Shown here piece after piece: positions 12,877-22,870 of a stretch of DNA of 64,000 nt. The position numbers and the translations under genes were made by a program. Source of the DNA: Asterias rubens (Eukaryota; Echinodermata; Asteroidea; Forcipulatida; Asteriidae). Numbering within the stretch: position 1 is the first letter of the stretch; each line of letters begins with the position of its first letter. The notes beneath the pieces are model-generated. The model saw nothing but the letters and a program-made list of their open reading frames with translations, was not told the DNA's origin and did no database searches. The stretch spans positions 3,040,501 to 3,104,500 of the forward strand of contig NC_047083.1 in the NCBI RefSeq assembly GCF_902459465.1, given 5' to 3'.

Positions 12877-13221
12877 GTATACAGGATACACAAATCAGCA
12901 CAAGAACTGCATTGCGTTAAGATCCAGTGTAATATAAAACAATAACTATTTGCCATGCTTATAAATACGGGCACACAATTATTTATTTTAACCAGAGTTC
13001 CGTGCCAGGAAGAGCTGTACCGGAAGTACTTGGGAGATGTCAACTGGTCTGGTTTCAAGTCGAAAGTGGTGGAGACGTTACACGAGGAGAAGACAGGCGC
13101 CCTCATCGCCAGCAAACCGTCAACATCAAAGGGATCTACTGGGTGGGCGAAATGGCCAGGATCAAGGTCAAATGCTAAACGTGTCAAGAGTGGTGTACGT
13201 ATTGTCGCGATAGCCAAATAG
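1025..13221 (+). CDS. CNBD2: CNBD2-like protein (cyclic nucleotide-binding domain-containing protein 2), 5' partial
   Basis: Ten exons join with consistent phases and GT-AG borders: 1025-1168, 6621-6903, 7455-7640, 8935-9101, 9410-9572, 10143-10291, 10980-11118, 12047-12256, 12649-12815 and 12996-13221 (TAG). They give about 610 residues, close to the length of vertebrate CNBD2. Exon 1 opens in mid-codon, so the start lies upstream. Residues 1-142 are polar and Ser/Pro-rich. Exon 3 is a basic helix (ALFVAIVMKVVRITRVAI). Exons 4-6 form the first cNMP-binding domain: LKSFERFTHQ helix, GRVILRQGHVGHNFYFIFSG strands, then the phosphate-binding cassette FG-ELALLGTGRRTASI split by an intron, with the ligand-contacting Glu and Arg kept. 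Exons 7-9 form a second, diverged domain (GQVIELD, IYFIIKGKITLL) without a clear cassette. Known of the family: mammalian CNBD2 binds cAMP and acts in spermiogenesis. Binding here is inferred from the cassette. All introns carry repeats. Confidence 0.86.
1603..1832. mobile_element. Palindromic MITE family F-like
   Basis: GGGCCCAATTTCATGGCTCCGC to GCAGAACCGTGAAATTGGGGC: inverted ends around CTTACG-type repeats. Confidence 0.65.
2220..5520. other. Large CNBD2 intron region with weak local repeats
   Basis: Between about 3280 and 3900 a ~190-270 bp motif recurs three times (GGTCCACGGTG..., GAGTTGT.TCTAAT, CAGCACCGACAACACTT, CGAAATTGAGTC..TGTGA, CTTTTGATAAGCTTTTACAAG). No exon seen. Confidence 0.45.
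3240..3915 (+). repeat. Diverged tandem repeat, three copies
   Basis: GGTCCACGGTGGGCGTTTTTG (3281), CGGCCCACTGTAAGGTATATG (3501) and GGTCCACGGTGAGGGTTTTG (3702) each lead into an ACAGCACCGACAACACTTT-like block and GATAAGC(T/G)(T/G)TTACAA. Confidence 0.7.
5540..5585 (-). repeat. GAAACGTC motif copy, reverse strand
   Basis: Reverse complement reads GAGAAAGACTCTGCTAGG then GTCGAAACGTCAGG. It is the same hairpin-plus-GAAACGTC layout as at 11350, 25263 and 33260. Confidence 0.4.
6119..6307 (-). mobile_element. MITE family A, truncated
   Basis: TTTAAAGGCAGTG...ATTGGGAGTTACTCAAAATAAC end plus a middle part, joined directly to a tRNA-derived SINE. Confidence 0.7.
6308..6585 (+). mobile_element. tRNA-derived SINE
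   Basis: B-box GGGTTCGAATCCCGGTCGTG, then a tail shared with 11738-12020 (CAGGTTGTTTACTCCCCCAG, CCAATGACCAGTGCACTAAT, GTAAAGCGCATTGAGA). It ends near the acceptor of CNBD2 exon 2. Confidence 0.75.
7195..7411. mobile_element. MITE family F (GGGCCCAATTTCATA)
   Basis: TTTGGCCCAATTTCATAAAGCTG to CTTAATGAATTTGGGCCC, CTTAGCA-rich inside. Confidence 0.7.
7704..7765 (+). repeat. Intronic partial duplicate of CNBD2 exon 3 end and its splice donor
   Basis: About 60 bp starting GGAGGAAGAACTGACATTC repeats the 3' end of the exon at 7455-7640 plus its GTAAGA donor, 113 bp downstream. The copy has several substitutions. Reading from the true exon through to this second donor meets a TGA at 7716-7718, so using it would truncate the protein. 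Confidence 0.8.
8668..8836. mobile_element. Palindromic element family G (TTAGGACGAGTAA)
   Basis: CGATTTCACCAAACTCTTACTAA to GCGTTTCGTGAAATCGGC, with internal repeats of CCTAACTTAGGACGAG. Confidence 0.7.
9705..10070 (-). mobile_element. MITE family A, diverged
   Basis: AGGCAGTGGACACTAGTGG end, GAGAAACAGCTCCC middle and TTTGACAATTACC other end. It lies in the intron inside the first CNBD of the CNBD2-like gene. Confidence 0.75.
11350..11400 (+). repeat. CTGAAGACGAT...ATCGAAACGTT motif copy
   Basis: CATTCCCCTGAAGACGATC then ATCGAAACGTTGGGATG. The outer CATtCCC/GGGATG can pair, as can CGAT/ATCG inside. The CUGAAGA and GAAA blocks are those of a hammerhead core but the third stem is absent. Confidence 0.4.
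11438..11684. mobile_element. MITE with GGGTGCGTTCGTTTAGCTTC ends
   Basis: Inverted ends GGGTGCGTTCGTTTAGCTTC / GAAGCTAAACGAACGCACCC. The inside has CCCCAAGTGACCCACTCC. Second copy at 34560. Confidence 0.85.
11738..12020 (+). mobile_element. tRNA-derived SINE
   Basis: GTTGAGTCATCAGAGCGTGGG then GTTCGAATCCCGGTCATGAC, followed by the same body as 6308-6585. It stops about 25 bp before CNBD2 exon 8. Confidence 0.75.
12483..12512 (+). repeat. (AAT)n microsatellite
   Basis: About ten AAT/TAA units in the intron before CNBD2 exon 9. Other simple runs: T at 2190-2219, 4810-4840, 12833-12869, 39601-39626 and 59742-59770; A at 58157-58180; C at 1852-1868, 8331-8350 (then CA repeats) and 32932-32948; GAT at 19340-19362. 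Confidence 0.9.
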
Positions 13222-13450
13222 CTACCTCCACTCCCCATATTACAACACACAATAATTTACGAAGCGCTCATAGATCATAGCGCAAGTTAAAACAATTGAA
13301 GTAAAAAACGAGAGTATTTAGAACATTATTATTATTCCCAAATGACAGTTTGAAGACTGTTCAAAGTTGGTGGACCAACTACACTAACAGCTGTTTGGCC
13401 TAGAACTTTGTTTGGGGAACGTTCAAGCGAGTGATGTCAAGTGTGGACCG

Positions 13451-13456
13451 AATAAA
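13451..13456 (+). terminator. Polyadenylation signal AATAAA of the CNBD2-like gene
   Basis: Canonical AATAAA 230 bp after the TAG at 13221. It is the first such hexamer downstream of the stop. Confidence 0.5.
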
Positions 13457-13979
13457 TCGTGGAGGAGTGTAATGTGACAGAAAGTGAGAACGACACACAC
13501 ACACAAACGAACAAGTGCAAGAAGAACATGAAGAAAAAGAAAAAAAAAAAAAAACAGAGACAGAAAACAAAAATGAATAATGGCAGAATATAATTATAAA
13601 ACGTACAATGTAAAAAAGAAAGTTGACACGAAGTGCAGCAAAGCCAAGAGATAATATTAACTATCGCTGGAAAGAAAAACTTCACCCACCCACCCGGTGA
13701 TTATCATATCCCTATAGCACTTCTGAAAACCCAGCCTTACATCGCAAAATACACTCCCCTCATCCCACGCACCCGACCCCCCGTCCAAAGGCCCTTTTCT
13801 TCATGAAGAAACAAAAAGAGGGAGATAGTTTAGATAAATAATTCATACATCAATAAGATATCCAATTACATTATCGTTTGAAAGAAACGGAACGATTCTG
13901 TTTGCATTGTTTTTGAAAGGGGCAAGGTCCCAAACACAGTTTCTCCTTTGTAAAGGGATATAAGGAAGTTGTAGTTTGA

Positions 13980-14232
13980 AAAGTAAAAACACCCTTGTCA
14001 CACGAAGTTGTGTGCTTTCAGATGCTTGATTTCGAGACCTCAAATTCTAAACTTGAGGTCTCGAAATCAAATTCGTGGAAAATTACTTCTTTCTCGAAAA
14101 CTATGTCACTTCAGAGGGAGCCGTTTCTCACAATGTTTTATACAATCAACCTCTCCCCATTACTCATCACTAAGTAAAGTTTTAAGCTAATAATTATTTT
14201 GAGTAATTACCAATAGTGTCCACCGCCTTTAA
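13980..14232 (+). mobile_element. MITE family A, 5'-truncated
   Basis: Runs from ACACCCTTGTCACACGAAG through the GAGACCTCA/TGAGGTCTC palindrome to CCGCCTTTAA. Confidence 0.8.
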
Positions 14233-14635
14233 CTTAATACTGGAGAGTGCTACATTCAGATAGACCTAAGTCATTAAAATGATGATTAAACTGGTTGAGA
14301 TATGAAGGACAACTTTGTACAAAAAAAAAACGCGTTTTCGAATTGCCATAGATTTCTTTTTTTTTAACTTATAAATATATATTATATATATTATAGAAAC
14401 CTATGCATGTTGTTGTTTGAATTATTGTTTACTTTCTTATTACTTATGCCTGCAATAAACTGAATCAGTCTAAATGAAGAAGTGTGACTTGTTTGACAGA
14501 GGAAATTGTTATTTTGTTTCAAAACAAAGTTGTTTGAGTTTGATCTCTTACACGTGTTAATTTTCTCTATTGTTCCAGTGCTTTGAATAATGAGGTAAAT
14601 GCCATAACTGTCCCGTGTCGGGTGATGCACGTGTA

Positions 14636-14812
14636 GCCGTCGATTTCACCAAACTCTTCTTAACTTAGTATTGGGGACTGTTTAGGACGAGTTAAGTTCC
14701 GTATCCGAAGACGTTAGGACGCATTGAACCCTTCCTGAGTTAAGAAAAGTTGCTTGTCCCAACTCGAGATAGGATTAATTCTAGCGTTTAGAGAATATGG
14801 CTTCAGGACACA
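14636..14812. mobile_element. Palindromic element family G
   Basis: CGTCGATTTCACCAAACTCTTC and GGATTAATTCTAGCGTTTAG blocks as at 8668; the right end is decayed. A fragment is at 26905-26985. Confidence 0.65.
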
Positions 14813-14819
14813 TGATTGC

Positions 14820-15142
14820 TAGCATTTACGAGCAATGAAGAGCTGTTGATAGTATACAACATTGTGAGAAACGGCTCCCACTGAAGTAACGTAGTTTTTG
14901 AGAAAGAGTAATTTCTCACCAAAATATTTGAATTTAATTCCAGACTTCAGCTGAGGTTTCGAATTCAAAGCAACTGAAAGCACACAACTTGTGCGACAGG
15001 GGTGTTTTTTCTTCCATTATTCTCTCGCAACTTCGACGACTAATTGAGTCAAAATTTCCACAGGATGTTTTATGCATGTTGAGATACACCAACTGAGAGT
15101 AGACTGGTCTTTGACAAATACCAAAGTTGTCCAGTGCCTTTG
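14820..15142 (-). mobile_element. MITE family A, diverged
   Basis: GAGAAACGGCTCCCACTG, CTCGCAACTTCGACGAC and TTTGACAAATACC blocks in family order; the termini are degraded. Confidence 0.6.
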
Positions 15143-15267
15143 GACATTGGACAATTATGGTAATTGCTTATGGTGGTAAGAAACCACTGGTGGGGACACT
15201 GGACACTATTAGTACTACTGGACACCACTGCTAAATTGCCAAAGACCATCATACTCACCTGGTGGCA

Positions 15268-15575
15268 GTGTCATTGCCGAGCGGTTAAGAGCACCGGATT
15301 CAAGCACTGGTGTTTGATCAGCAGAGTGTGGGTTCGGATCCCGGTCGTGACACTTGCTACATAAAATTGGGGAGGTAGTGCTTTCTGCTCTACCGGCTAG
15401 GCTTCGGATTTAAGAAATCCAAGCCTACATTCATATGGACTGTGAAAGGGGTAACCTTGTTGTTTCAGCCCTAGGAGTAGGTGGCAATGGCCTCTGGAAA
15501 CAAAAAATTGTAGCCCACACATTGAAGTGGCCTTCGGCCTTGTGTGTCAGGCGACTTGCATAAAAAGAAAAAAGA
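15268..15575 (+). mobile_element. Leu/Ser-type tRNA-derived SINE
   Basis: Head contains GCCGAGCGGTTAAGAGC (A-box) and GGGTTCGGATCCCGG (B-box) at tRNA spacing with a long variable arm. The tail ends in GCGACTTGCATAAAAAGAAA, an A-rich 3' end. Confidence 0.8.
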
Positions 15576-15701
15576 AAAAATACATAATGTTAAAACACAA
15601 ATCTGTACTGATACATAATCATTGTGATACATGTGATGATTTCCTTACTTCATCTTATATAGGATTTGAGGCATTGCATGGTGAGGTATCAATGTATTAT
15701 T

Positions 15702-18194
15702 ATTTGGTTTGCGGTAACACCATGTGTGTATCTACTTGCCAGGTAGAGTTGTTCTTTAGAGAACTGTCTTGCTTTATATTTGGTTTGCGGTAACACCATG
15801 TGTGTATCTACTTGCCAGGTAGAGTTGTTCTTAGGGAACTGTCTTGCTTTATATTTGGTTTGCGGTAACACCATGTGTGTATCTACTTGCCAGGTAGAGT
15901 TTGTTCTTAGGAAACTGTCTTGCTTTATATTTGGTTTGCGGTAACACCATGTGTGTATCTACTTGCCAGGTAGAGTTGTTCTTAGAGAACTGTCTTGCTT
16001 TATATTTGGTTTGCGGTAACACCATGTGTGTATCTACTTGCCAGGTAGAGTTTGTTCTTAGGGAATTGTCTTGCTTTATATTTGGTTTGCGGTAACACCA
16101 TGTGTGTATCTACTTGCCAGGTAGAGTTGTTCTTAGGGAACTGTCTTGCTTTATATTTGGTTTGCAGTAACACCATGTGTGTATCTACTTGCCAGGTAGA
16201 GTTTGTTCTTTAGAGAACTGTCTTGCTTTATATTTGGTTTGCGGTAACACCTTGTGTGTATCTACTTGCCAGGTAGAGTTTGTTCTTTAGAGAACTGTCT
16301 TGCTTTATATTTGGTTTGCGGTAACACCATGTGTGTATCTACTTGCCAGGTAGAGTTTGTTCTTAGGGAACTGTCTTGCTTTATATTTGGTTTGCGGTAA
16401 CACCATGTGTGTATCTACTTGCCAGGTAGAGTTGTTCTTAGAGAACTGTCTTGCTTTATATTTGGTTTGCGGTAACACCATGTGTGTATCTACTTGCCAG
16501 GTAGAGTTTGTTCTTAGGGAACTGTCTTGCTTTATATTTGGTTTGCGGTAACACCATGTGTGTATCTACTTGCCAGGTAGAGTTGTTCTTAGAGAACTGT
16601 CTTGCTTTATATTTGGTTTGCGGTAACACCATGTGTGTATCTACTTGCCAGGTAGAGTTTGTTCTTAGGGAACTGTCTTGCTTTATATTTGGTTTGCGGT
16701 AACACCATGTGTGTATCTACTTGCCAGGTAGAGTTGTTCTTAGAGAACTGTCTTGCTTTATATTTGGTTTGCAGTAACACCATGTGTGTATCTACTTGCC
16801 AGGTAGAGTTTGTTCTTTAGAGAACTGTCTTGCTTTATATTTGGTTTGCGGTAACACCTTGTGTGTATCTACTTGCCAGGTAGAGTTTGTTCTTTAGAGA
16901 ACTGTCTTGCTTTATATTTGGTTTGCGGTAACACCATGTGTGTATCTACTTGCCAGGTAGAGTTTGTTCTTAGGGACCTGTCTTGCTTTATATTTGGTTT
17001 GCGGTAACACCATGTGTGTATCTACTTGCCAGGTAGAGTTTGTTCTTTAGAGAACTGTCTTGCTTTATATTTGGTTTGCGGTAACACCATGTGTGTATCT
17101 ACTTGCCAGGTAGAGTTTGTTCTAAGGGACTTGTCTTGCTTTATATTTGGTTTGCGGTAACACCATGTGTGTATCTACTTGCCAGGTAGAGTTGTTCTTA
17201 GAGAACTGTCTTGCTTTATATTTGGTTTGCGGTAACACCTTGTGTGTATCTACTTGCCAGGTAGAGTTTGTTCTTTAGAGAACTGTCTTGCTTTATATTT
17301 GGTTTGCGGTAACACCATGTGTGTATCTACTTGTCAGGTAGAGTTTGTTCTTAGGGAACTGTCTTGCTTTATATTTGGTTTGCGGTAACACCATGTGTGT
17401 ATCTACTTGCCAGGTAGAGTTTGTTCTTAGGGAACTGTCTTGCTTTATATTTGGTTTGCGGTAACACCATGTGTGTATCTACTTGCCAGGTAGAGTTTGT
17501 TCTGGTAATAGTTAAAAAGCAGGACAGTTCTTTTCAGAACTGAGAAGTCTCCCGAACCTCCGATTATCTACTCTGCGGCAGTAGAATAAAGCAAGACAGT
17601 TCTCTAAGAACAAACTCTACCTGGCAAGTAGATACACACATGGTGTTACCGCAAACCAAATATAAAGCAAGACAGTCCTCTAAAGAACAAACTCTACCTG
17701 GCAAGTAGATACACACATGGTGTTACCGCGAACCAAATATAAAGCAAGACAGTTCCCTAAGAACAAACTCTACCTGGCAAGTAGATACACACATGGTGTT
17801 ACCGCAAACCAAATATAAAGCAAGACAGTTCTCTAAAAACAACTCTACCTGGCAAGTAGATACACACATGGTGTTACCGCAAACCAAATATAAAGCAAGA
17901 CAGTTCCCTAAGAACAAACTCTACCTGGCAAGTAGATACACACATGGTGTTACCGCAAACCAAATATAAAGCAAGACAGTCCTCTAAAGAACAAACTCTA
18001 CCTGGCAAGTAGATACACACATGGTGTTAACGCGAACCAAATATAAAGCAAGACAGTTCTCTAAAGAACAAACTCTACCTGGCAAGTAGATACACTTATG
18101 GTGTTACCGCAAACCAAATATAAAGCAAGACAGTTCCCTAAGAACAAACTCTACCTGGCAAGTAGATACACATGGTGTTACCGCAAACCAAATA
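15702..18194. repeat. Foldback structure with satellite arms (~76-bp unit)
   Basis: Left arm 15702-17503: about 24 head-to-tail copies of a 75-77 bp unit containing GTTTGCGGTAACACCATG and TCTACTTGCCAGGTAGAG. Centre 17504-17585 is unrelated and carries GTTCTTTTCAGAAC. Right arm 17586-18194: about 8 copies in reverse orientation. Units alternate between TTGTTCTTAGAGA and TTTGTTCTTAGGGA types, giving a ~151-bp dimer. Private variants (GCAGTAACACC, ACACCTTGTG) recur about 607 bp apart, so the array grew in multi-unit blocks. Small open frames across it are by-products. Left flank 15661-15701 (GCATTGCATGGTGAGGTA) is related to the flank of the foldback at 25263. Confidence 0.92.
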
Positions 18195-18362
18195 AACATT
18201 TATTCATCTTCTTTTTGTTTTTCTGTGTTTAGACCCAAACTAAAAACATGTGGATACCAAGGGGATACACCCTGCCACATTATTTAACACTATCCCCTCC
18301 TTCCCTCCCCCGTCCCCATATGTAGGTCTAAAATGCACTACCCTAGTACGTTGTGCCGCCCG

Positions 18363-18937
18363 TAAAGGGAAGGTACACGTTTGGTTATTATTATAAACTT
18401 AAAAACTGACTTGGTATATTGAGCATTGGAGAGCTTTTGGTAGTATAAAACATTGTGAGAAACGGCTCCCTCTGAAGTAGCATAGATTTTGAGAAAGAGG
18501 TAATTTCTCACTAAAATAATAAAATACTCTCTTAATGTAAAAGAGTGAAAAGCACGCTTTGAAGAGCCATATGAAAGACAACTCTTTTTTTGAGTGGTCT
18601 TCCACTCTTTTTGATTGAATTTTGCATCTTTTTTAGTGTTTTTTTATTTTGTCCTGGAGCTAAACTCCTCTAAAAGAGTGAAATAACCACCACTCTTTTT
18701 GAAGAGCCGTATGGAGGACAGCTGGAATTGTATAAAGAGTGGTGTTTTTCACTCTTTTACATTTACAGAGTATTTGAAAGCACACAAATTCGTCCAACAA
18801 GGGTTTTTTTCTCTCATCATTTTGTCGCAACTTCGATGACCAAATTACCAATGTTCACAGGCTTGTTTAGCATGCGTGGATACACCAGGTGAAAAGACTG
18901 GTCTTTGACAATAACCAAACGTGTACCTTCGCTTTAA
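18363..18937 (-). mobile_element. MITE family B with nested family H
   Basis: Ends AAAGGGAAGGTACACGTTTGG and CAAACGTGTACCTTCGCTTTAA. Family B shares the family A core but has GGGAAGGTACACGTTTGGT termini. Family H is inserted at about 18530-18775. Confidence 0.8.
18530..18775. mobile_element. MITE family H nested in family B
   Basis: TACTCTCTTAATGTAAAAGAGTG to TTTTACATTTACAGAGTAT; ends are imperfect inverted repeats. Confidence 0.75.
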
Positions 18938-19253
18938 ATGTAAACAGTGTTTACTTTCCATTTAAATGCAACAGGTGGAATTTTCAGGAACATTACATTT
19001 AAATGATCCATCAATGTGGTAAATGTGTTAAGCATCACTTATTTGTTCTTCTTGTTGTTTTTTCCCTCTGTTCTTTGACACAAACTAAAAACATGTTGAT
19101 GCTAGGGGAACACCGCCCACGTTATCTAGCGCACCCCGCACCCCTCCCGGTCCCGATGTAGGTTTGAAATGCACCAGCCTTTCCCTTGTGCGGCCCTAAA
19201 AACGTATTGGTTTTTCAAACCGCTGTTTACTTTCCATTTAAATGCAACAAGTG

Positions 19254-20172
19254 GAATTTAAATGGAACATTACAGAATTGGTAAGAACAAAACTCGTCTA
19301 AGATCACAGATATACATGAAACTGTGATATAAACGGTTATATGATGATGATGATGATGATGATAGTAGAAAACATCCCTTAAAATGTTTCTGTCTGCAAT
19401 GTCATATTTGTTGAGGAATAAAATTAAACTAATTTCCCGTTGGAGTTGATCGCTCAGTGAACGTTTAATTAATTGTTGTTAATCGGTGTCATGCAAAATG
19501 TGTAAATGTTTTTATCACTTTTTCTCGTGACCCAAATCGTCGATTGGTCTCAAACTTCCACGGGTTTGTCAGTTTATGTATATGGTGGATTATTATGTTA
19601 TCAAATACCAAATCAGTAAAATTTTCTTTAATAGTGGACACTATTGGTAATTACTCAAAATAATTATTTTCATAAAACCTCACTTGGTAACGAGTAATGG
19701 GGGGAGTTTAATAGTATAAAACATTGTGAGAAACGGCTCCCTCTGAAGTGACGTAGTTTTCGAGAAAGAAGTAATTTTCCACGAATTTGATTTCGAGACC
19801 TCAAGTTTAGAATTTGAGGTCCCGAAATCAAACATCTGAAAGCACACAACTTCGTGTGACTAAAGAAGGGTGTTTTTTTATTTCATTCATATCTCGCAAC
19901 TTCGACGACCAAATTGAGCTCAAATGTTCACAGGTTTGTTATTTTATGCATATGTTGAGATACACTAAGTGAGAAGACTGGTCTTTGACAATTACCAATT
20001 GTGTCCACTGTCTTTAAAAGAAGCATCCATACAGAAGGATATCAATGAGTAGCGGGGTGCCTAAGGTTATTATCTCCGAATGTCGTGAATTCAGATTGAT
20101 TTACATGGCACCGGTGATTTCCTATCAGCAACTGTTTTGTTAGCCAAAACCAATTCCGGAATGTTCCTTTAA
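19254..20172. mobile_element. MITE family E interrupted by family A
   Basis: Outer ends AATGGAACATTACAGAATTGG (19254) and CCAATTCCGGAATGTTCC (20155-20168) are inverted repeats of family E. A complete family A copy sits inside at 19628-20018. Confidence 0.75.
19628..20018 (-). mobile_element. MITE family A, nested in family E
   Basis: TTTAATAGTGGACACTATTGG to GTGTCCACTGTCTTTAAAA. Complete copy with the GAGACCTCA palindrome; the host element continues on both sides. Confidence 0.85.
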
Positions 20173-20543
20173 AGACACTGGACACTATTGGTAAATTGTC
20201 AAAGATCAGTCTTCTCACTTGGTGTATCTCAACATAATATGCATAAAATAACAAACTTGTGGAAATTTTAGCTCAATCGGTCGTCGAAGTTGCGAGATAA
20301 TAATGAAAGAAAAAAACACCCTTGTCACACCGTGACGGGGTTGTGTGCGTTTAGATTCTAAACTTGAGGTCTCGAAATCAAATTCGTGGAAAATTGCTTC
20401 TTTCTTGAAAACTACTTCACTTCAGAGGGAGCTGTTTCTCACAATGATCTGTACGATCAACCTCTCCCCATCACCCATTACCAAGTAAGGTTTTATGCTA
20501 ATAATTATTTTGAGTAGTTACCAATAGTGTCCACTGCCTTTAA
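20168..20543 (+). mobile_element. MITE family A
   Basis: TTTAAAGACACTGGACACTA to GTGTCCACTGCCTTTAA. It abuts the end of the family E copy, sharing the TTTAAA junction. Confidence 0.9.
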
Positions 20544-21357
20544 GATAAAAAAAAAAAATATTTGTAAGTCCAGACCGCCAGCTGCCACCTTTTAAGTCAA
20601 GGTCCATCGGCATGAAACACCTCGCCATTCAGTTCCTTCAGATATAATGAAAAGACGCGATGTTTCACTCAACCCAAAAGTTCGAAATTATAATTGAAAA
20701 TGCCGAGGAAATAATGAAATCTGGAGTAAGTTAACCTTGGGTTGTTGTATCACTTGTATTATGATCTGGATGCCTTTACATAATAACAAACAGTATTTCT
20801 ACTATACTAGCTGGGTAGTCTTGGAATCAAGTCGGTAATGCGGTGTACTTGTTATGGGGACGGTACCCACAACCTCAATCCCAGATACATGCATGTTTGA
20901 GTCAATGGCAACTGCCACGCGTAATCTACGACCGTTGCATGAATGTATTACTATTATTGCACTGTGACTGTTGCATGAACGGCAGAGTGTGTGTTTGTAA
21001 CATGCAGCGCTAACGACTTGACATCAAGTCTACTAGCTGGGCAGAAATTATGTTATCTTGATAAAGTCCCTTGCAATTTATATTCTACTATGATCGTGGA
21101 GTAGCATTTTTCGGTGGTTGGTCATATTTATCGGTCCCATGGTTCATTTTTATCAATTTATTTGGTGGTCATCATTCTGTTTCCATTATTGCCTGGTCAC
21201 CTTTAGCCGACTTTTACTGGCAATTCGGAGGAAATCAAAAATGCAGTGCATTCTACAAGATCACTTTGGTAGCACATTGTCCGAACGATTTCAAACGAAA
21301 ATGGAAACTTTAAGATATGAATGAATTATTTAATGACGGCTGGAACTGGTGACGTCC

Positions 21358-21720
21358 TTTCCGTTTTATCGTGCGTCCGCTAAACAAAAATCAGTGGTAA
21401 ACTTCGTCTTGTGGGAATATGGTAAGATATTTTGTCACCATTAATCAAACAAAATTAACCCAGGAAAATAGAAAGGGAATGGAAGAAAAAACACCCTTTG
21501 TCACACAAAGCTTCCAGATGCTTGATTTCGGGACCTCAAAATCTGATTCTGAGGTATCGAAATCAAATTCGTGGAAAATTACTTCTTTCTCAAAATCTAC
21601 GTTACTTCAGAGGGAGCCGTTTCTCACAATGTTTTATGCTATCTCAACAGCTCTCCATTGCCCGTTATTAAGTAAGTCTTTATGCTTAAATTTGTTTGAA
21701 GTTGTCTCCAGTGACTTTAA
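21358..21720 (+). repeat. Proximal copy of a rearranged duplication with MITE A fragment
   Basis: 21358-21482 (CCGTTTTATCGTGCGTCCGC... to ...GAAAGGGAATGGA) is repeated almost exactly at 22331-22455. A family A fragment (ACACCCTTTGTCACACAAAG to GTCTCCAGTGACTTTAA) follows directly and matches the complete copy at 22490-22870. Confidence 0.8.
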
Positions 21721-22330
21721 TGGTGTTGATGCGGATATGAACTCTATGCTGAGCAACAGTCAACAGAGAGTTTGTTTGAGTTGTAATGAATGAGTTAATA
21801 CTAAATTACCTGCAGCAGGGAAAAATGTGGAACCTTTGACTTTGTTCTTTTTAGCGCCTTCGAAGTGCTGTACGAGTGACCGGGACAAAATTGCAGCATA
21901 TTTTTGTTTTGCAACATTGTTTTAAAGCTCTATAAAACAGCATTTCAAAAATAAATTAAAACCAAAATAAGTACAGAAAATATGCATAATTTGCATAACA
22001 AAATAAAATGTTCACCAATGTAGGCCCTATGAGTTGATGCCGGCAGCGCAATATATTGCACGCGAAGACCGACTAGAAAGGCCAGAAATTTTGCCAACAT
22101 TACCAATACTTTGTGTTTGTTCAAAAACAGTAAGCAGAATATGCTTACTGTCTTTGAAATAAGATAAGGTGCAATAGTTATACCAGAAGCAGCAGTATGC
22201 GAACATTACCAATGTTAAAGCTCATCTTGATTCAAATACATTGGCGAAAGAAACGGCTCTGTGTCAAATGGCTGTGACCTCAACATTTCATTCCGAGGTC
22301 TCGAAATCAAATTCACTTGACTGTGTCATT

Positions 22331-22455
22331 TCCGTTTTATCGTGCGTCCGCTAAACAAAAATCAGTGGTAAACTTCGTCTTGTGGGAATATGGTAAGACA
22401 TTTTGTCACCATTAATCAAACAAAATTAACCCAGGAAAATAGAAAGGGAATGGAA
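22331..22455 (+). repeat. Distal copy of the 125-bp direct duplication
   Basis: Near-identical to 21358-21482. Here the MITE does not follow directly but begins 35 bp later. Confidence 0.8.
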
Positions 22456-22489
22456 TTACTGACAATGAGGTTTGTTAAATGCAAATACA

Positions 22490-22870
22490 TTTAAAGATAC
22501 TGGACACCTTTGATAATAACTGTCAAAGACCATTCTTTTCACTATACAATAGTGTATCTCAACATCAAACGCATAAAAAAATTGTGAAATTTTAATCTCA
22601 ATTTGTTGTCGAAGTTGAGAGATAACAATGGAAGAAAAAACACCCTTTGTCGCACAAAGCTTCCAGATGCTTGATTTCGGGACCTCAAAATCTGATTCTG
22701 AGGTATCGAAATCAAATTCGTGGAAAATGACTTCTTTCTCGAAAACTACGTCACTCCAGATGGAGCCGTTTCTCATAATGTTATCAACTTCGCTAAGTTT
22801 GATAGAGTTCTATAAGTTTTATGCTTAATAGTTAATATTTTGAGTAATTACCAAGTCCACTGCCTTTAAA
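22490..22870 (+). mobile_element. MITE family A
   Basis: TTTAAAGATACTGGACACC to CCAAGTCCACTGCCTTTAAA. Shares diagnostic changes (GGGACCTCAAAATCTGATTC) with the fragment at 21480. Confidence 0.85.

Noticed and set aside
12645..13250. 201-codon reverse ORF at the CNBD2 3' end
   Set aside because: It is antisense to two verified exons and reads through a poly-T run (poly-Lys).
13995..14177. Repeated frames containing MLDFETSNSKLEVSKSNSWK at many sites
   Set aside because: They are the family A MITE core, whose palindrome happens to be open in one frame. Copies have unrelated starts and stops.
15268..15365. Functional tRNA-Ser/Leu gene
   Set aside because: A- and B-boxes are present, but the acceptor stem does not pair cleanly and the sequence runs on into a SINE body with an A-rich tail.
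15702..17503. CRISPR-like look of regularly spaced repeats
   Set aside because: The units are contiguous with no unique spacers, no cas genes exist and the genome is eukaryotic.
15527..17917. Several identical 64-residue frames (MFLGNCLALYLVCG type) in the satellite, looking like a membrane-protein family
   Set aside because: They are the same 76-bp unit read in one frame, bounded by unit-length changes. No start or splice context is conserved apart from the repeat itself.
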